Notes under the pieces: generated by a model
What the model was told of the DNA's origin: nothing
Database searches by the model: none
The model's input: only the letters and a program-made list of their open reading frames with translations
Shown: piece after piece, positions 35,216-47,904 of the stretch
Numbering within the stretch: the stretch's first letter is position 1
Layout of the letters: every line of letters starts with the position of its first letter
Assembly (NCBI RefSeq): GCF_037126465.1
Contig: NC_088201.1
Span: 82,054,273 to 82,118,272 of the forward strand
Source: Ornithodoros turicata
Lineage: Eukaryota; Arthropoda; Arachnida; Ixodida; Argasidae
DNA: 64,000 nucleotides
Reading direction: 5' to 3'
Translations under genes and position numbers: made by a program

Positions 35216-36354
35216 TTATCGACTAGCAAAGGGAATCATAGACACGGAGAAATTCGGCAAAATGTCCAGGGGCGTCGGGAAGTGGGGACAGTGGGCGTCC
35301 GCCCTCTCTAGAGCTGAGGCCATAGGGGTTCCATTCCATACCCCTTTTCATGCCTGGGAGATTGGAGACAGGGTTTGTTCTATCTCATAAGGCAAATTTC
35401 TTTAGGGTCTGCATGTTCACTGAATTTTAAATGCTGCTAGTAACGTTTTCTCTAAGTAAAGGAAGTCTTACGTCGCACTAACATAATCAGTGACACTAGT
35501 ATTCACATCACTACCTCTCTGACACAAAACAGATTGCAAATCTAAATACACATCTGTTGTAAAGTTGAAACTTGCTGTGCGACAGAAATGCCGGGTTTCT
35601 TTTATATTTTTACTTCTATGCGTTCCCGCGTTTTCACAGAACACGGCCGGAGACTTTGAAGATTCCACCCTCGCTCCTTGCATACCTGGGGTCTGAATGC
35701 GGCTCCCAGAGTTTGCCGTAGAAACACGGAAGATCAGGTTACAGTGAGGGGTTCTCCCAATGGTTCAGTGTAGCAAACAGAAAGTATTAAATCTACGGGT
35801 TCGAGGTTGGTTTGGTCAGCCGAGGTAACGTTTGTACGGGGTGTATTGCTTTTGTCTTATTTTTGTCAAGTGCGTAACTTAAGCCGTGCGAAGGGAATGG
35901 CAGCATTGAGGACTGGAAAACAACGCCATGATGGTTGGAACAAAGAAGGGAACTTGGCTAACGGACTCCAAGGCGAACGGACGTCTCGGGACGAACGTCT
36001 TGACTGCACTTTGTAAATATCATCGAGTAAATAAACCTGTCGTGAAGTCACCAAGACGTTGCCCAATTTCATCGTCGAACACCACGGAGATATCTGGCAA
36101 CGGCAAGCAGTGGGACCAGCAGAACAAACAACACATCAGCAAGTTTTACTTCTGTATGTGATAATCATACACGGAACGAGTGGCCATTCCCAAATTAACC
36201 GAATGCTGTAATGTGAAGTATTTTAGCATATTTCGAGTCACTCGGCACTGCGTGTAGCATGTGTCACTCTACTATGGTTGTATCTTTTTTATTTCTTTTG
36301 GCCCAGTCCTACTAATCCTACGAACCTCACCTTTCGTCCCTTGTGCTGAGGGAC
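35216..36354. other. No gene seen
   Basis: Only short frames without motifs. Confidence 0.4.
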
Positions 36355-36615
36355 TTTCGATTCTCCTGCGAATACAAAAACTCATCCGGTTCCGACGTCA
36401 CCGTGAGAGTCTCAACCAGTGAAGCAGCGCGGGAGAGGTCACGAGCTTACCAGAACCAATGGGGGGCGGCTGCAATGCTCTCTTTCTCTGACGTCAAAGC
36501 CTGACGGTTACTTATATTCCAGAGTCAGTGTCTCGCCCATGGTACGACATGTAGAAAAACACTTTTTACCTCGGTGCCGTGCAGTAGAATGTGTGCATGA
36601 TACATATATCAAAGC
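36355..36615 (+). repeat. Dispersed repeat = uninterrupted version of the hAT target site
   Basis: The left part (AAAAACTCATCCGGTTCCGACGTCA) matches the sequence just left of the hAT at about 50505-50552. The part after CAACCAG (TGAAGCAGCGCGGGAGAGGT and on to GCATGATACAT) matches the sequence just right of the hAT at 60065-60245. Here the two halves are continuous, so this is a paralogous empty site. Confidence 0.6.
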
Positions 36616-37600
36616 TTCACAACCCCTTTAAGTTGAGCTCAATTTCAATTTATCTCCTTTCGTCGGAAGAGGTAGCAAAAAAAAAAAAAAAAAAAAAAAG
36701 AAAACCAGGACGGCCTTTGGCAGCGGCTCCTCTCCCAATTTGCAGGGTACAACAGCAGTTAACAGAACACAGATCTTTTTTCTCGTTCCTCGAACACTTG
36801 TCCATCCAAACATGCCCGTTCACATCGATATACATTGATTCGACTCTGGTTTCTGTCACAAGCTGTACTGCTTCAATCAGACTCTTCACGGCTGTTTTCT
36901 TTCACGCCTTTACGATGTATACGTCTTGTATCGAACAAGATCAAAATGTGAGAGTATAACTAGTCACGACCGAGTCATCTTGTGAGGCTTTCCTACCGCA
37001 AATGACAGCAAGAAAAAAAAACGTTCTGGTTACGTCACATCAGGTATTGACAGCTCACAATCCAGATTAACATCTGCTCGTTTTGTAAAGAAATTGCCGT
37101 CTCCACTGCTAAAAAGATGATTGGTTGAGGGTGAAGGTACCGAGGTTCCTGTTCCACGGGCTAGATCCAGGAGTATTTAACCTGTGGGGAATGCCGTTCC
37201 ACTTTGCGAGTATTACGCCGTGTCGAACGTGTAGCGGCAGTCATACAATGGCGTCCTGCAGGTCCCTTCTGCAACTTGTGTGAAGCAAAGTACCACAAAG
37301 TTGCATATTACGGATTATTAGGCAATGGACCAAAATGCTTACAGCAGAACGCACAGCAATCCTCCAATTGTAGATGACACACAAGAAAGTGTCTAAGAAG
37401 GGGGAGAAAAAGATGCTTTGTTTTCCTCGTTGCCAGACAAGGACGCGGATATGTAGAAAGGCTGGTGTCGGATTCATCCTTTCTTTTCTTTTTTTCTTCT
37501 TCTTTTTTTTGTTATCGCTATAAATCAATTATCGCTTGACTGCACCAACCCGAACGGGCGGGCGCGAGGTATTGGAACGCAGCCTTTATGTTCCGATATA
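36616..37600. other. No gene seen
   Basis: An A run lies at about 36677-36699. TATTGGAACGCAGCC at 37570 repeats a motif of the adjoining foldback element. Confidence 0.4.
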
Positions 37601-38668
37601 CCCGGTTCGCCAAGATAAACTTCCGGGTTTGTAACGAAGATAAAACAAATAGAAACAGTGTCGGCAGGCTAAAGTAGATGTTAGAGGACGTATTATGCCT
37701 CGAAATTTTACGTCTTTATTGACACTTGGTCCGTTTCTCTGCGGATAAATCGTGAAAACTAAAAAAAAAAACGTCGCTGCCTAACATTTCCAATCGGATA
37801 TACCTGCGTTTCAGCTCCTTCCGTCAGATGGCGGAACGGTCGAACGCGGCGTTACAGACGACATCGAAACCAAGGCTGCGTTCCAATACCTCGCGAAGCC
37901 GCCTGACTAGGCAGCTGAGTAGACCCCTTTGCTTGTCACTATTGGAACAGGCTTGCGTAGCCGAGGCGCCTGTGGCACCATCTCGTTGCTCACGCAAGAA
38001 ATGCGTACGGCGCAAGCGCAGCAGGACTCTAATGCGCTAAGTTTGTAGGACATCGTGCATAAACTGTCACCTTCACAACTAAACATGTGTTGCAACTCTC
38101 TACGCAGTTTTAAAAAACATACCACTATGTGCAACTTTACATTTAAAGCCAGCAGAAACAGCGGGCACGCTGGTACCGTCAACGCGCGTCTCCATCCCGG
38201 CTGTCAGATGGTCAGGCGTAGAGCTAGACTGCATCGATGCGCACTAGGCGGTAGCCGACTGAATAGCGGATTTGGCGAGATTTGGAACGAGTCTTAACAT
38301 GGTGGCACTTCCGGTTAGACCGCTAGGCAGTCGACTAACCGGCGTATTGGAACGCAGCCCAACTGAATACGTGGAACTGAATGCAGAGTCGGTATTCTGC
38401 AACGCCGCGTTCGACCGTGTCGCCATCTAACGGAAAGGAGCTGAAACAAGGGTATAGCCGGTTGGTGTTAGGCAGCGGCGTTTTTCTTTCTTTTTTTTTT
38501 TTTTTTTTCATTTTCACGCTTTATCTGCAGAGAAGCGGACTAAGTGGCAAGATCGACATAACATTTTGGGGCATAATACGTCCTCTAACATCTACTTTAG
38601 CTTCCCGACACTGTTTCTATTTGTTTTATCTTCGTGACAAACCCCGAAGTTTATCTTGGCGAACCCTG
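37601..38668. mobile_element. Foldback element with ~300 bp inverted arms
   Basis: The left arm (37601-37890) and right arm (38342-38668) are inverted copies. Examples are CGCCAAGATAAACTTC and GAAGTTTATCTTGGCG, TAGAGGACGTATTATGCC and GGCATAATACGTCCTCTA, and GGCTGCGTTCCAATAC and GTATTGGAACGCAGCC. About 450 bp of other sequence lies between. No transposase is encoded. A further GTATTGGAACGCAGCC at 37568 suggests the inner boundary of the arms is itself a MITE end. No flanking duplication was defined. Confidence 0.75.
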
Positions 38669-39377
38669 TACGTGCGGAATAGACTTGTTTTGTGTTCTTT
38701 TTGTCGCAATCATTATTGGGCGGTAGAGCGGCGTGCCTCGTAAAATACATTTTCCTCATAATGGCGGAGTTATGTAACATGCACGTGTGAAACGCATATT
38801 CGAGCTAAACAACTCAGTTTAGGAGTTTATTTGCCTTAGATGACATCCCGCTTGATGAGCAGCACTACAACAAGTGACCTGTGGCGTAACAGATGGCGTT
38901 TTCCAGATGCGTGTTAGAATCAGCGCTACGCAATCGTGTATCTTGCGTCCGATGCAGTGTCTATTGGACTTCATTTCTTACTTTGAAACTTACTCATTGG
39001 CTCTGTTTTCCACTGGAAACGCATATAGGCAACCAAGAATGCACCTTGAGTAAAGTGTGGTACACTAATTTTAAAACACTGTACCAGGTTGATCCCAGAT
39101 AGCGTACTTCGAGCGTCTTTAAGTAGATCGTGCTTCAGAAATGCGCTGTGACAGGACTCACTACATAGAGAAAACACAGCGTACGATATTATTCCAAAGT
39201 CTAGGTTTCTTTATTCTTTACACAGCGCAAGAATGAAAGGGGAAATATGGTACATATTTTGGGCTAAACTACGACAACGACACTCCTACCAGCGGCAGTA
39301 GCGGGGAGGCAGCAGCGGCGATGTTGGGCAATGCCCGATATCGCGTTAGACGAAGTTACCTAGGTCACTTTAGTGAG
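38669..39377. other. No gene seen
   Basis: Nothing recognised. Confidence 0.35.
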
Positions 39378-39403
39378 GTTAGTTTAGGTTAGGTTAGGTT
39401 AGG
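39378..39403 (+). repeat. Interstitial (TTAGG)n-like tract
   Basis: GGTTAGTTTAGGTTAGG and further TTAGG units give about four telomere-type repeats, the canonical arthropod telomere motif, inside ordinary sequence. Short tracts of this kind are common in arthropod genomes. Confidence 0.8.
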
Positions 39404-40254
39404 GCAGCGAAGCCCTAATCTAGTCGCCGTCAGACTGCGCCGCCCAAGCGTCTTTGGCGTCGTTTATCTCACATTTGTTCTCTGTTTCCACAGGCATTAC
39501 AGTAGCCTGACCTATACGTAACGTTCCGACACGCAACATAGAGCACACAAGGACTTAGGAATCCTCAATGCGCCGCACGTGGAAGCGTACGCACATTAAT
39601 GAATAACATAACAGCACGCCATTTACATCGTCTTGCCCTGGGGTTATCCAGCACTCCTCCCACAACACAGATATTATTTTTCACACATATTATTCAATGA
39701 AGCGCGCCGTCCCATCTCATACAGAGCTGAATTCAGCAAGCGATTTAGGTGGTTGTACTTATAGATAATTACGGGGTTGCGTGGTAGTCTATTTCCAGGT
39801 GATGAGTTGTGATAAGGAAAAGGGTTGCGTTTAAACATGCCTGCAGGAGAGACAGGGAGGGTGTATTGCGCAATAAAAGCGTGCGAAGTCTGGCCAACGT
39901 TCCGGTGATCTGCATACTGGAAGATCGAAGCCGCAACCTGATTTTCAACAAGGAAAGCTGTCTGAAGCGAGGTTGCCTGTGAAGAAAGTTTTCCTTAGGT
40001 ATGTGTCCATTGAGTGGTGAATGATGCCTTTCTATATACCGTCAAGTTCGAGCAAAAAAGTCAGATTGATGTCGCTTGTTCCGTGTTAAAACTGGCAAGT
40101 CCTCACGCAAACACTTTCGGTTCATACATAAACACGGTGCAAGTTCCACAGTAGAAGGGATACTGAGACTGGCGCTGGACACCAGCGCGTGTGTGGTGAC
40201 GCCATTACGTAGCGCTTGTGCATACTCACGGCACGCTCCTCTAAGGCATCCCCG
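39404..40254. other. No gene seen
   Basis: Nothing recognised. Confidence 0.35.
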
Positions 40255-40365
40255 ATCTTTTGTTCTTTTTTCCTTCTTTTTTCTTTGCTGGGAATAGCAA
40301 GCCGCCGTAGCGCAGGCTAACCTTTCCCTCCTTTTTTTTATAATAAACATATATATCCCCCCTCA
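40255..40365 (+). mobile_element. LINE 3' tail, C-tailed family, strongly 5'-truncated
   Basis: GGGAATAGCAAGCCGCCGTA, GCGCAGGCTAACCTTTCC, a T run, ATAATAAACATATATAT and a C run occur in the same order as at the ends of the LINE copies at 32226-32967 and 58910-59465. Only the end of the 3' UTR is left. Confidence 0.7.
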
Positions 40366-41859
40366 CCCGATCTTGTGTGCGGTGCCTCTCTTGAGGTCTG
40401 TATCCCTACGTTTCCTTCACACACTGCCTGTCTGCGACACATTGTCTAATACAAGATTAGCCTAATTTCGATACAAACACGGGTAACCTCACTCATGTAG
40501 CCACCGGCAAACGCCACACCCGCAAGCGTTCGCTTTTTGAGCAGACACTTTTCTCAAACGATCAATGGGCATGACCGTTTCGCCGGCATGCATTCTCCCA
40601 ATCATATTGTTTGCATTGGTTGCATATTGTATAGCTGAATATTCACGTATGCTACCGACGAATTGTAACAGACGACGGAGACAAAGGCCACTGAATTCTT
40701 TTCACGTTAATCCGAAGGTGGGTATTGTGAGTAGCAGCACCATTCCTGTACAGGATGAGATTTCCTGGTACGCTGATTGTTCACACTTGTGCATCGCTGA
40801 AGCACGCGGGGCATCCTCTAGTGTAGACGCTTCACGTCAAGGCGCTAATCTTTGAAGAGTGCCCTCGGATAGGCTGGACCATCGACCATTCAATGCGGCA
40901 AAAGTGCTGAAGGACTGGCCATAGTCAGCAACACAATTAGCCCTTTGTGCCCTGGTGCGCTCTCTGAAACACATAGGCCGTCTTATAAGACTCAGCGCTC
41001 ACCAATATCTCGAGAAAGTGGTTTATGTCATTCCAATTCTGGAGCAGTTGCTAGCTGCACCTGCGTAGCCGTCGTTTACGTTTTCTTGATCTTTACCTTG
41101 GTGTCTCTGTTTTTATTCGTATCTCGTAAGGCCTCCATTTTGTTTTCCATGCGTACCGGACCAGACAATATGCCATATCACAAATCCTCTGAGAGCTCAA
41201 AAGAGCCTCAACGGCAATGTTTAATGCGTGCGGGATTATTGTTTCGGTAGTGGGTTAATATCCGATAAATGGTGTAATTATTGAAGTCAACTCCCGTGAT
41301 GTTTCAATGCAACCCCCCCCCCCCCCACACACACACACACACAAAAAAAAAAAGGCGAGCCGCACAACGCTATGACAGTCAGGACTAAATTGAGTTACAC
41401 TTACCAAAACTCAACTCCTGAAGCTTTTGTCGTGTAAACATTATGTAATGCGAATAACTTAAAGGGAATAAAATGCCCTCTACGTTGCGGGTCGTATCGA
41501 AGCACAGACCGCAGAGCAGACATGTACGGCACACAGGGAACAAACAAACAGAAGAGATCCGAAATTGGAAATAACTTCTTATGGTTCTTATGGAACACAA
41601 TTTTTAATAAATTATTACGCTTCTCCAGAGACAACAGAAATGTGAATGACACTATATTTCAAAGCAGAGGCCGCAATCGGGATTGAACCAAGTTGCAAAA
41701 ATCCATGTAAGCCGTTATTTTCTCACTAATACAAACTCCAAATGAACCAGAAGCAGCCTGAAGCGGTTAGGGATTAGTGAAACTGTTCAGATGGAACGTT
41801 TGCTTCGAAGTATCTAGTGCTCCAGGCCAGGGCCTCGATGTCGAGACCTACTTACATCT
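40366..41859. other. No gene seen; C run and CA microsatellite
   Basis: A C run with a following (AC)n tract and A run lies at about 41312-41355. No LINE tail precedes it. GGTTCAATCCC-like sequence at about 41678-41690 (minus strand) resembles a box B, but without a box A. Confidence 0.4.
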
Positions 41860-41930
41860 AACAACAGAACTTCATTGCATAACACGCGCCTAGTCGACAA
41901 ACTTTCCTAACGGTACCATTTGTGATGATG
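41860..41930. mobile_element. Fragment of the AACTTCACCGCATAGCACGC MITE
   Basis: AACAGAACTTCATTGCATAA followed by CACGCGCCTAG matches the left arm of the palindromic MITE family (9833-10086). Only this part remains. Confidence 0.5.
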
Positions 41931-41939
41931 ATGATGATT

Positions 41940-43780
41940 GAAAGAAAAAAATGGGGATTGTAGCCCTCATCACGAGGGCCGGCTACACGGTACCATTTCT
42001 CTCTTGCTGTGGCTGGCTAATTTTTTGCGACACAGAACACTTTCTGTTCGCACGCAAGAAGGGGTCACGTCTAAAGTTGTCGTGACTCATGGCGTACCAC
42101 AAGGCAGCGTTTTAAGTCCTATCCTTTTTAACCTTGTAATGGCAGGCCTCAAGTCCTGTATCGCCCCTAAAGTCAATATGTCTATTTATTTTTTGTATTT
42201 TGTATTTATGCCGATGACGTATGCATTTGGACTGTTGGAAAATCGAGATCAGCAATCCTGCGTCGTCTTCAGCATTCCCTGGATAACATTTTTCGTACCT
42301 GGTACCTAACAGAGGCATGCATGGACATATCAACTGAGAAAACAGCAGCCTTGGCTTTTACTCGGAAGCATGTGCATCGGTATCAGCTCTTCCTTGGCGA
42401 TACGCCTCTTAGGCAAGTAACACGCCATAGATTCCTGGGTGTCATCCTAGACTTCAACTTGTCCTGGAAAAAACATATCGATCACATAGACACAAGGGCA
42501 CACCGGTGGATTTCTGTCATTCGCCACTTTGCTGGGCCCAAGTGGGGAATGAATGAGAAGTCTCTTCTGGCCATCCACAAAGCTCTAGTCCGAGGAACTC
42601 TGCTATATAACCTACGTGTCTTGCACGGAATTTCACAGACGCAAGAACAACGACTGCGGTGTATTCTAGCACGGAGCTTAAGGGTATGTCTCGGCGTCCT
42701 GAGAGCTCCGGAAACGCGGATGGTGATAGCAGAAGCCCGTGAAATACCCATTGAAGTCTTACGACAGAGGGAGACCATTCGCCATTACTTGCGCCTCAGA
42801 GCTCACCACCGCCACCATCCACTAATAGCAAGTTTGTCGCCGGAAGCAAAGTAATGCATACAACTATTTCATGGAAGTGAAACCTAAGGTTCCCCCGTTT
42901 TCTGCAAAATCAGCGACGCCTCTGTGGTCGCTTCCATTACCATCGATCTCGCTGTCAATCCCTGGTCTTAGCGTCAAAAGAAACCAAGTTCTCAAACAGC
43001 TGGCAGCGGATATGATGCATAGCCGATATACTGACCACACTGCGGTTTTCACTGACGGATCCACCAGTCATACATGTTCAACGTCTGCCATTGTTATCCC
43101 AACGGACGGTGTGTCGCATGGATACCGTCTCTCACACCGCACATCATCAACGTCGGCGGAGATATATGCTATCCTGTTGTTTCCGCATAAGACATCCTGT
43201 GACGATCCGCGGACCTGGGTCATTTACTCAGATTCAAAGGCTGCTCTTCAATGTATTGCAAACATGGGGATACGTGGACCGCTCGCCCCAATAGTCACTG
43301 ACATACTCCACGGTTGTACGAATAGTGTTATCAAGAGGCGACAGGAGATCACTTCTGATTGAGCTCATCCAGCCCCTAGCTCGCCAGCAGTGGAGTCGGG
43401 ACATCAGTGAAAGGTCTCTCATGTATTCGGTGAAATCCAAGTTTGTCCTTCTCATGTCCATACCGTTTACCACGCTATTTTACGTCCTTCCTGCACAGGC
43501 TTCGTCTCAATGTAGTCTTCACTCCCCAATTCAAGTACCGGATCGGATACTGTGACAGCAGCCTATGCTCCAAATGTGGCGTCATAGCGAACATTGAGCA
43601 CGTCCTAACATAATGTGAGCTCTACGAAACGGAGAGGCGGCAACTCTGTGCTCATCTGAGTACTGCTAGCCGGGAGACGTTCAACTTGGCTGCAATTCTT
43701 GCCCCATGTCAGAGCCATGTGCAACACCGTCGAGGTCTCCTGATGTTCTTGGAGTTCCTCTTGCTACCGGTTTGCTCGAG
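41940..43780 (+). pseudogene. 5'-truncated non-LTR retrotransposon: RT, RNase H, zinc knuckle
   Basis: The RT part has THGVPQGSVLSPILFNLVMA. The catalytic YADDVCIWT box is present near 42208, one frame away. The thumb region includes RHRFLGVILDFNLSWKKHID. The RNase H domain (42871-43362) has the catalytic FTDGS, TSAEIYAI and YSDSKAALQ motifs, but its last part (HxGIxGN..AD) is missing and the frame breaks. A C-terminal knuckle CSKCGVIANIEHVLT follows at about 43560-43610, with a stop where the region should continue. RT with RNase H points to the I/Loa group. It is inactive through several frameshifts, stops and a deletion. Confidence 0.9.
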
Positions 43781-45494
43781 ACGCTGTAGGGTCCTCCCCT
43801 GTCTCTCAATGACCATTGGTGCTTCTTTCATGCATGTGTTTTGTTTTTCTCTCTTCACCTACACTTCCTCTTTTTTGTGACGTAGCGCAGCGCAGCCAGT
43901 GGAGGAGAGCTCAGTTGTTGTACTTGTCCATAACATTAACTTCATTTTCATATCTCACATCTAATGTTTCGCGTGTAATGGGGTAGTGTACTGCTCTCCA
44001 GTGGTGAAGCAGCCCAGGTCATTCAAACTTTATCTTCACACGGTTGGTCGCACAAGTTACCGGTAAGAATTTGTACTGCTTCGCAGCATAAGCATATGTA
44101 CACTGCAGGCGATCTCGTGCTTAAGGGTACTGTAAAGCAGTAGACAAGCATGATATGCCAGTGATGTGACTAGAGACTCTGTTGCTTCTAAATATCATAT
44201 GCGGAACCATAAGACCGACAACGCGCTATAAATATTTTTAATTTGCCATGAAAAATGCGGCGTAGTGGAGCGGTGCGACGCCTGGTGTCAAACAACACCC
44301 TGTACAGCGGGCAACACTGAAAATTGGTATTACACACTATTACATCGGAACTTCGTTATTTTAGTAACCATATTATTAGTTTCCCTGTTTACCTATGCAT
44401 TCTAAAACCCCTGTTAACAGTGTTTTTTGCGAAGTAACCCAGCGCTGGCCGCTGTTCGATGGAGGCGCTCCCTACTTCTCTACTGCGCCTGCGCGCTCCT
44501 TCTGTTCGCGGCCTCTTTCGAACGAACAAACTCTCTCTGTGAACCTCTGTGAACAAACAAGTCCCGACGCTGTCTGGCTTCTTGAACGTATGACACATTT
44601 TTTTCAACGGCTTAGCATTTCATTTCAGTTTGCTTATCCGTTTATCCCCAGATGTGGATCGTTGTGTGAATTGCAGGGACGGATTTTATGGTGGATTGTG
44701 GTGGATTGTTATGTCGGGCCCAGCGTTATACGCATGCAATGTGGTTGCCGTCGTATGTGCAAGGAGTACGGAATCATTTCGAATACATAGTAGAGTGTTG
44801 CCCGTAATCTTTAATTGTAATTTTCTAATTAACTGCACCGTCGATTGGAAGGAAACTTGCGCAGTTTTTGTCCTGGTGGCTTGGACTATCGAATAGCCAC
44901 ACTAAATGACATTTGATCGGTGCTGCTTACAGTACCTTTAAGACGAAGCAAGCCAATTAAGCCTCGAACTTCAGCATGAAGAATTCGCGAAATTCGGTGA
45001 GCCCCAATATGTACCCTGTAACCGGCTTGCGCAAAATTGATGTCGCGAAAAAAAGGAGTTTTACAGAATATTATTGTCGAGTCAATTGTATAGTGTTGAA
45101 AGAAGTAAGTAGTGATATCTACAGTAACCTACCTTCACCGAGAATGCATTCAGATAATAGCAGTATCAATAATAAAATTATGTTTGGTTAGGAGGCCATT
45201 AGCAATGGGGATGATCCATCGCCAAACAAAAAGAAAAAAAGGTAACTGGTACAAGCAACAAATGCAAACAAAGTGTAAGATTATGAGTAGTAACAAACGA
45301 TATCGGGTGGAAATGGTACCATGTAATAAACTAAAATGCTAGAGCAGAACTGATAGCGTTGAAAAATTTTACATACACGGAGCACCTATGTCTACATTGG
45401 GGTTCTCGTAAGGACTGTTGATACAGGTTCAAATGCGATTGATGGGACATATCTTGTGTACACGGTCTACATAAAAAAAAAGAAAAAAAACATA
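43781..45494. other. No gene seen
   Basis: A 131-codon ORF at 44395-44790 has no recognisable motif. Nothing else supported. Confidence 0.4.
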
Positions 45495-45985
45495 TGAACG
45501 ACAGGGTGCATTCATGTTGACCAGTTTAATACACCCTAAGCTCTCCTATTGCAACTTAGTCTGGGGAACAGCTCCTAAAACACAACTGAATAAGCTAGCG
45601 CTGATACAGAAACGTATCCGCAACGCCTATGCTGCACAAATATAACATGTTGCCCGTACATAAAATCTACTATTTTAATTTAAACTAAGAGTCTATATAT
45701 AAGAGGGGTACAAAGAACTTAGGCATTATACAGTTAACCAGGAGAATTATGCCTTGCGAGCCGCCGTGAAATATACTATAAGCCACATACTAAAACATGC
45801 TATGGTAGACCTACGTACTGTATTGCTAGTCTCTTAAACCATATAGTACCTGACTTGAGTTTCGCAGAAAGATTTTTACAGGCGCTCAAAAACCAATGCA
45901 AAGATAAACTGTCACAATATAATTCTATTAGGGGTATAATTATTTCTTTGTGTTTTAGAGTTTCTCGTATGCTAATTATTATTTT
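45495..45985 (+). pseudogene. Non-LTR reverse-transcriptase C-terminal fragment
   Basis: The translation gives LIHPKLSYCNLVWGTAPKTQ followed by LNKLALIQKRIRNAY. This matches the conserved region after the RT domain (xLIxPxLxYxxxVWG...LxxLxxxQKRxxR) of CR1/jockey-type LINEs. The frame is lost after about 50 codons, with several stops. It is a different type from the RNase H-bearing LINEs in the window. Confidence 0.65.
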
Positions 45986-45986
45986 T

Positions 45987-46237
45987 TAATTCCGTGTTAG
46001 CGACGCGAAGCAACTGCTGCGATGAGCGGCGGACAGACGCGGACAGCAGGAAGGAGTGGGGGACATGGGGATTAGTATGCGTACCAGGCCGACTTCAGGG
46101 GGAACTGTTCCGACAAGTCTTCAGCAAACCCAGAGAAAACCGCAGACAGCACAACCGGTGCCAGGATTCGAACCCATGCCACCTCCCAGTTTCGCCGTGG
46201 AAAGCGATCATCCTAACCACTATGCCACGGGAGCTTG
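45987..46237 (-). mobile_element. tRNA-derived SINE (tick Ruka-like)
   Basis: Read on the minus strand, the element starts GCTCCCGTGGCATAGTGG (box A TGGCATAGTGG), has box B GGTTCGAATCC, then a unique body with TTTTCTCTGGGTTTGCTGAA and a short A/T tail at 45985. Head and body match my memory of a SINE class frequent in hard ticks (Ruka), which supports a tick source. It inserted just 3' of the LINE fragment at 45495. Confidence 0.75.
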
Positions 46238-46624
46238 TGCTAATTATCCTTTTGAGTTTCTTGTTGTATTTATTTCAATTGTTTGGTTTGCTTGCTCTGA
46301 CTTTCCCTTTTTCTGTGTATGTTTTGTCTCGGATGACTGTGTGGAATGAATGAGCTCCGAGACCTGGAAACAAACAAATAAATAAACAACTGCATAGGGT
46401 TTGATTTTCTCGTTCATGAAATAACAAATGTCTTAAGGACGTTTGACGTATTGGTTAAACACCAGCGGTGCCCACGGGAAATGTCATCTTGCAACCCAAC
46501 ACAATCATAAATATTTTCAGTGCAGCAACAGCAGCATAAAGGAGTGCATTATAGTTCTCTGCGCAAACAGGTACATCGTTAATGAACATATTAAAACGTA
46601 GAGTGCGTAATGCAGACCCCTGGG

Positions 46625-47904
46625 CAGTGATCGGCAAAGTACCTCAAAATTATACTTAAAGTAAAGTACCAAGTACATGGTGTCATTAGTACTTAAAGTA
46701 CAGTACAAAGTACCCAATTCCAAATGTACTTAAAATAAAGTCAAAGTACTAGGCAAAGTACTTCAAGTACTCATCAAGTACATCGCCAATTTAATTTGTA
46801 TCACTTTCCATATCACTGTTTAGTATCAGTGTCTGGCTCTTTTGGCAAAACTTTAGTGAGCATCCTTGACAAATGCTCTGAACCCATAAAGACCTAGGTT
46901 AAGTACTAATCAGATGTTATAATTTGCAGTTACACGTAGAGTTACACGCAAAATAGTATTATACCCTGACTGATCCAAGATCACCCGCCTAGTGTGGTGT
47001 TCCGGTACTAATCTTCGGGTATAGGAAGCTAGACAATTTCAGGGGAAAAAAGTACACGCCAACAGAGATTGTACATTTCTGGGCATTCCTTGCTGCTTTT
47101 TGAAATACAACATGTTTAAAAACGAATGTGAAGAAAATTAAAGAGGTTGAAACGCGATGTAAGCCTTGATTTTTATACAACTGTGATATGCAGCAATGTA
47201 ACCCATGCGACCAATTAAAAAAACGCAAAATGTAAAAATGAAAGCATGTGTGTCTTTCAGAGTGTTCATCGTGTAATGCGATCACACATGGTGATATAAA
47301 TTGATTATTAATTGCCAATGAAGAAAACAATATAAAAAAGCATAGAACCTTGCATTGGGAGAGCCGAAATGACAATTGACCAAGTCATTGTGCTGCCAGT
47401 TTGCATTCCATGCATTTTACTCAATCATAGAAGAGTTGATACTTTTTCAACATTTCAAGCCTCGCAACAATAGATTTGCTTCAACAAATATGCCCTTTAA
47501 ATGCACAAACATCTAGAACTAGAAGCGCTAAAATGATGTCAAGAAGACGAAAACTCAGATATATAGCCCTATCTGTGTGTTTTCGTCTTCGTGTTGTCAT
47601 TTTAGCGCTTTTAGTGTACTACTACTACTACTAAATCATGACTATGGCCTGGGGTGATTCACCGCTTGAGAGCAGTACACTAGTGCAGTAGTGTAGGGTG
47701 CATTTTTGATACTCTTTTCTGATTTTTTGTCTGGAGTCCAGATTTGGGTACTTTAGTACTTGATGGGAAAGTACTCAAAAAAAGTATTTCAAGTACAGTA
47801 CAAAGTACACGACTTAAAATGTACTTAAAGTAAAGTACAAGTACACAGAAATGTACTTAAAGTACTACTTGAGTACTTGGTACTTTAAGTACTGCCCATC
47901 ACTG
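46625..47904. mobile_element. 1280 bp non-autonomous hAT element with perfect 8 bp duplication
   Basis: The ends are CAGTGATCGGCAAAGTACC and the complement of CAGTGATGGGCAGTACTT. CCCCTGGG lies directly outside both ends (46617-46624 and 47905-47912), the 8 bp duplication expected of hAT elements. Subterminal regions are dense in AAGTACTT repeats, probable transposase-binding sites. No transposase is encoded. The middle holds a hairpin (47528-47611). A degraded relative is at 1098-1545. Confidence 0.9.
47528..47611. repeat. Hairpin inside the hAT element
   Basis: GCGCTAAAATGATGTCAAGA with AGACGAAAACT on the left is mirrored by GTTTTCGTCTTC and GTTGTCATTTTAGCGC on the right, with an AT-rich loop. 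It may be an older MITE nested in the hAT element. Confidence 0.6.

Noticed and set aside
39378..39403. Telomere end or telomere-associated region
   Set aside because: Only about four TTAGG-like units within unique flanks; interstitial repeats of this size are common.
41675..41695. Box B-like GGTTCAATCCC on the minus strand
   Set aside because: No box A at the right distance and no tRNA-like fold, so neither tRNA nor SINE can be supported.
44395..44790. 131-codon ORF
   Set aside because: No conserved motif, no repeat evidence, and an overlapping ORF on the other frame.
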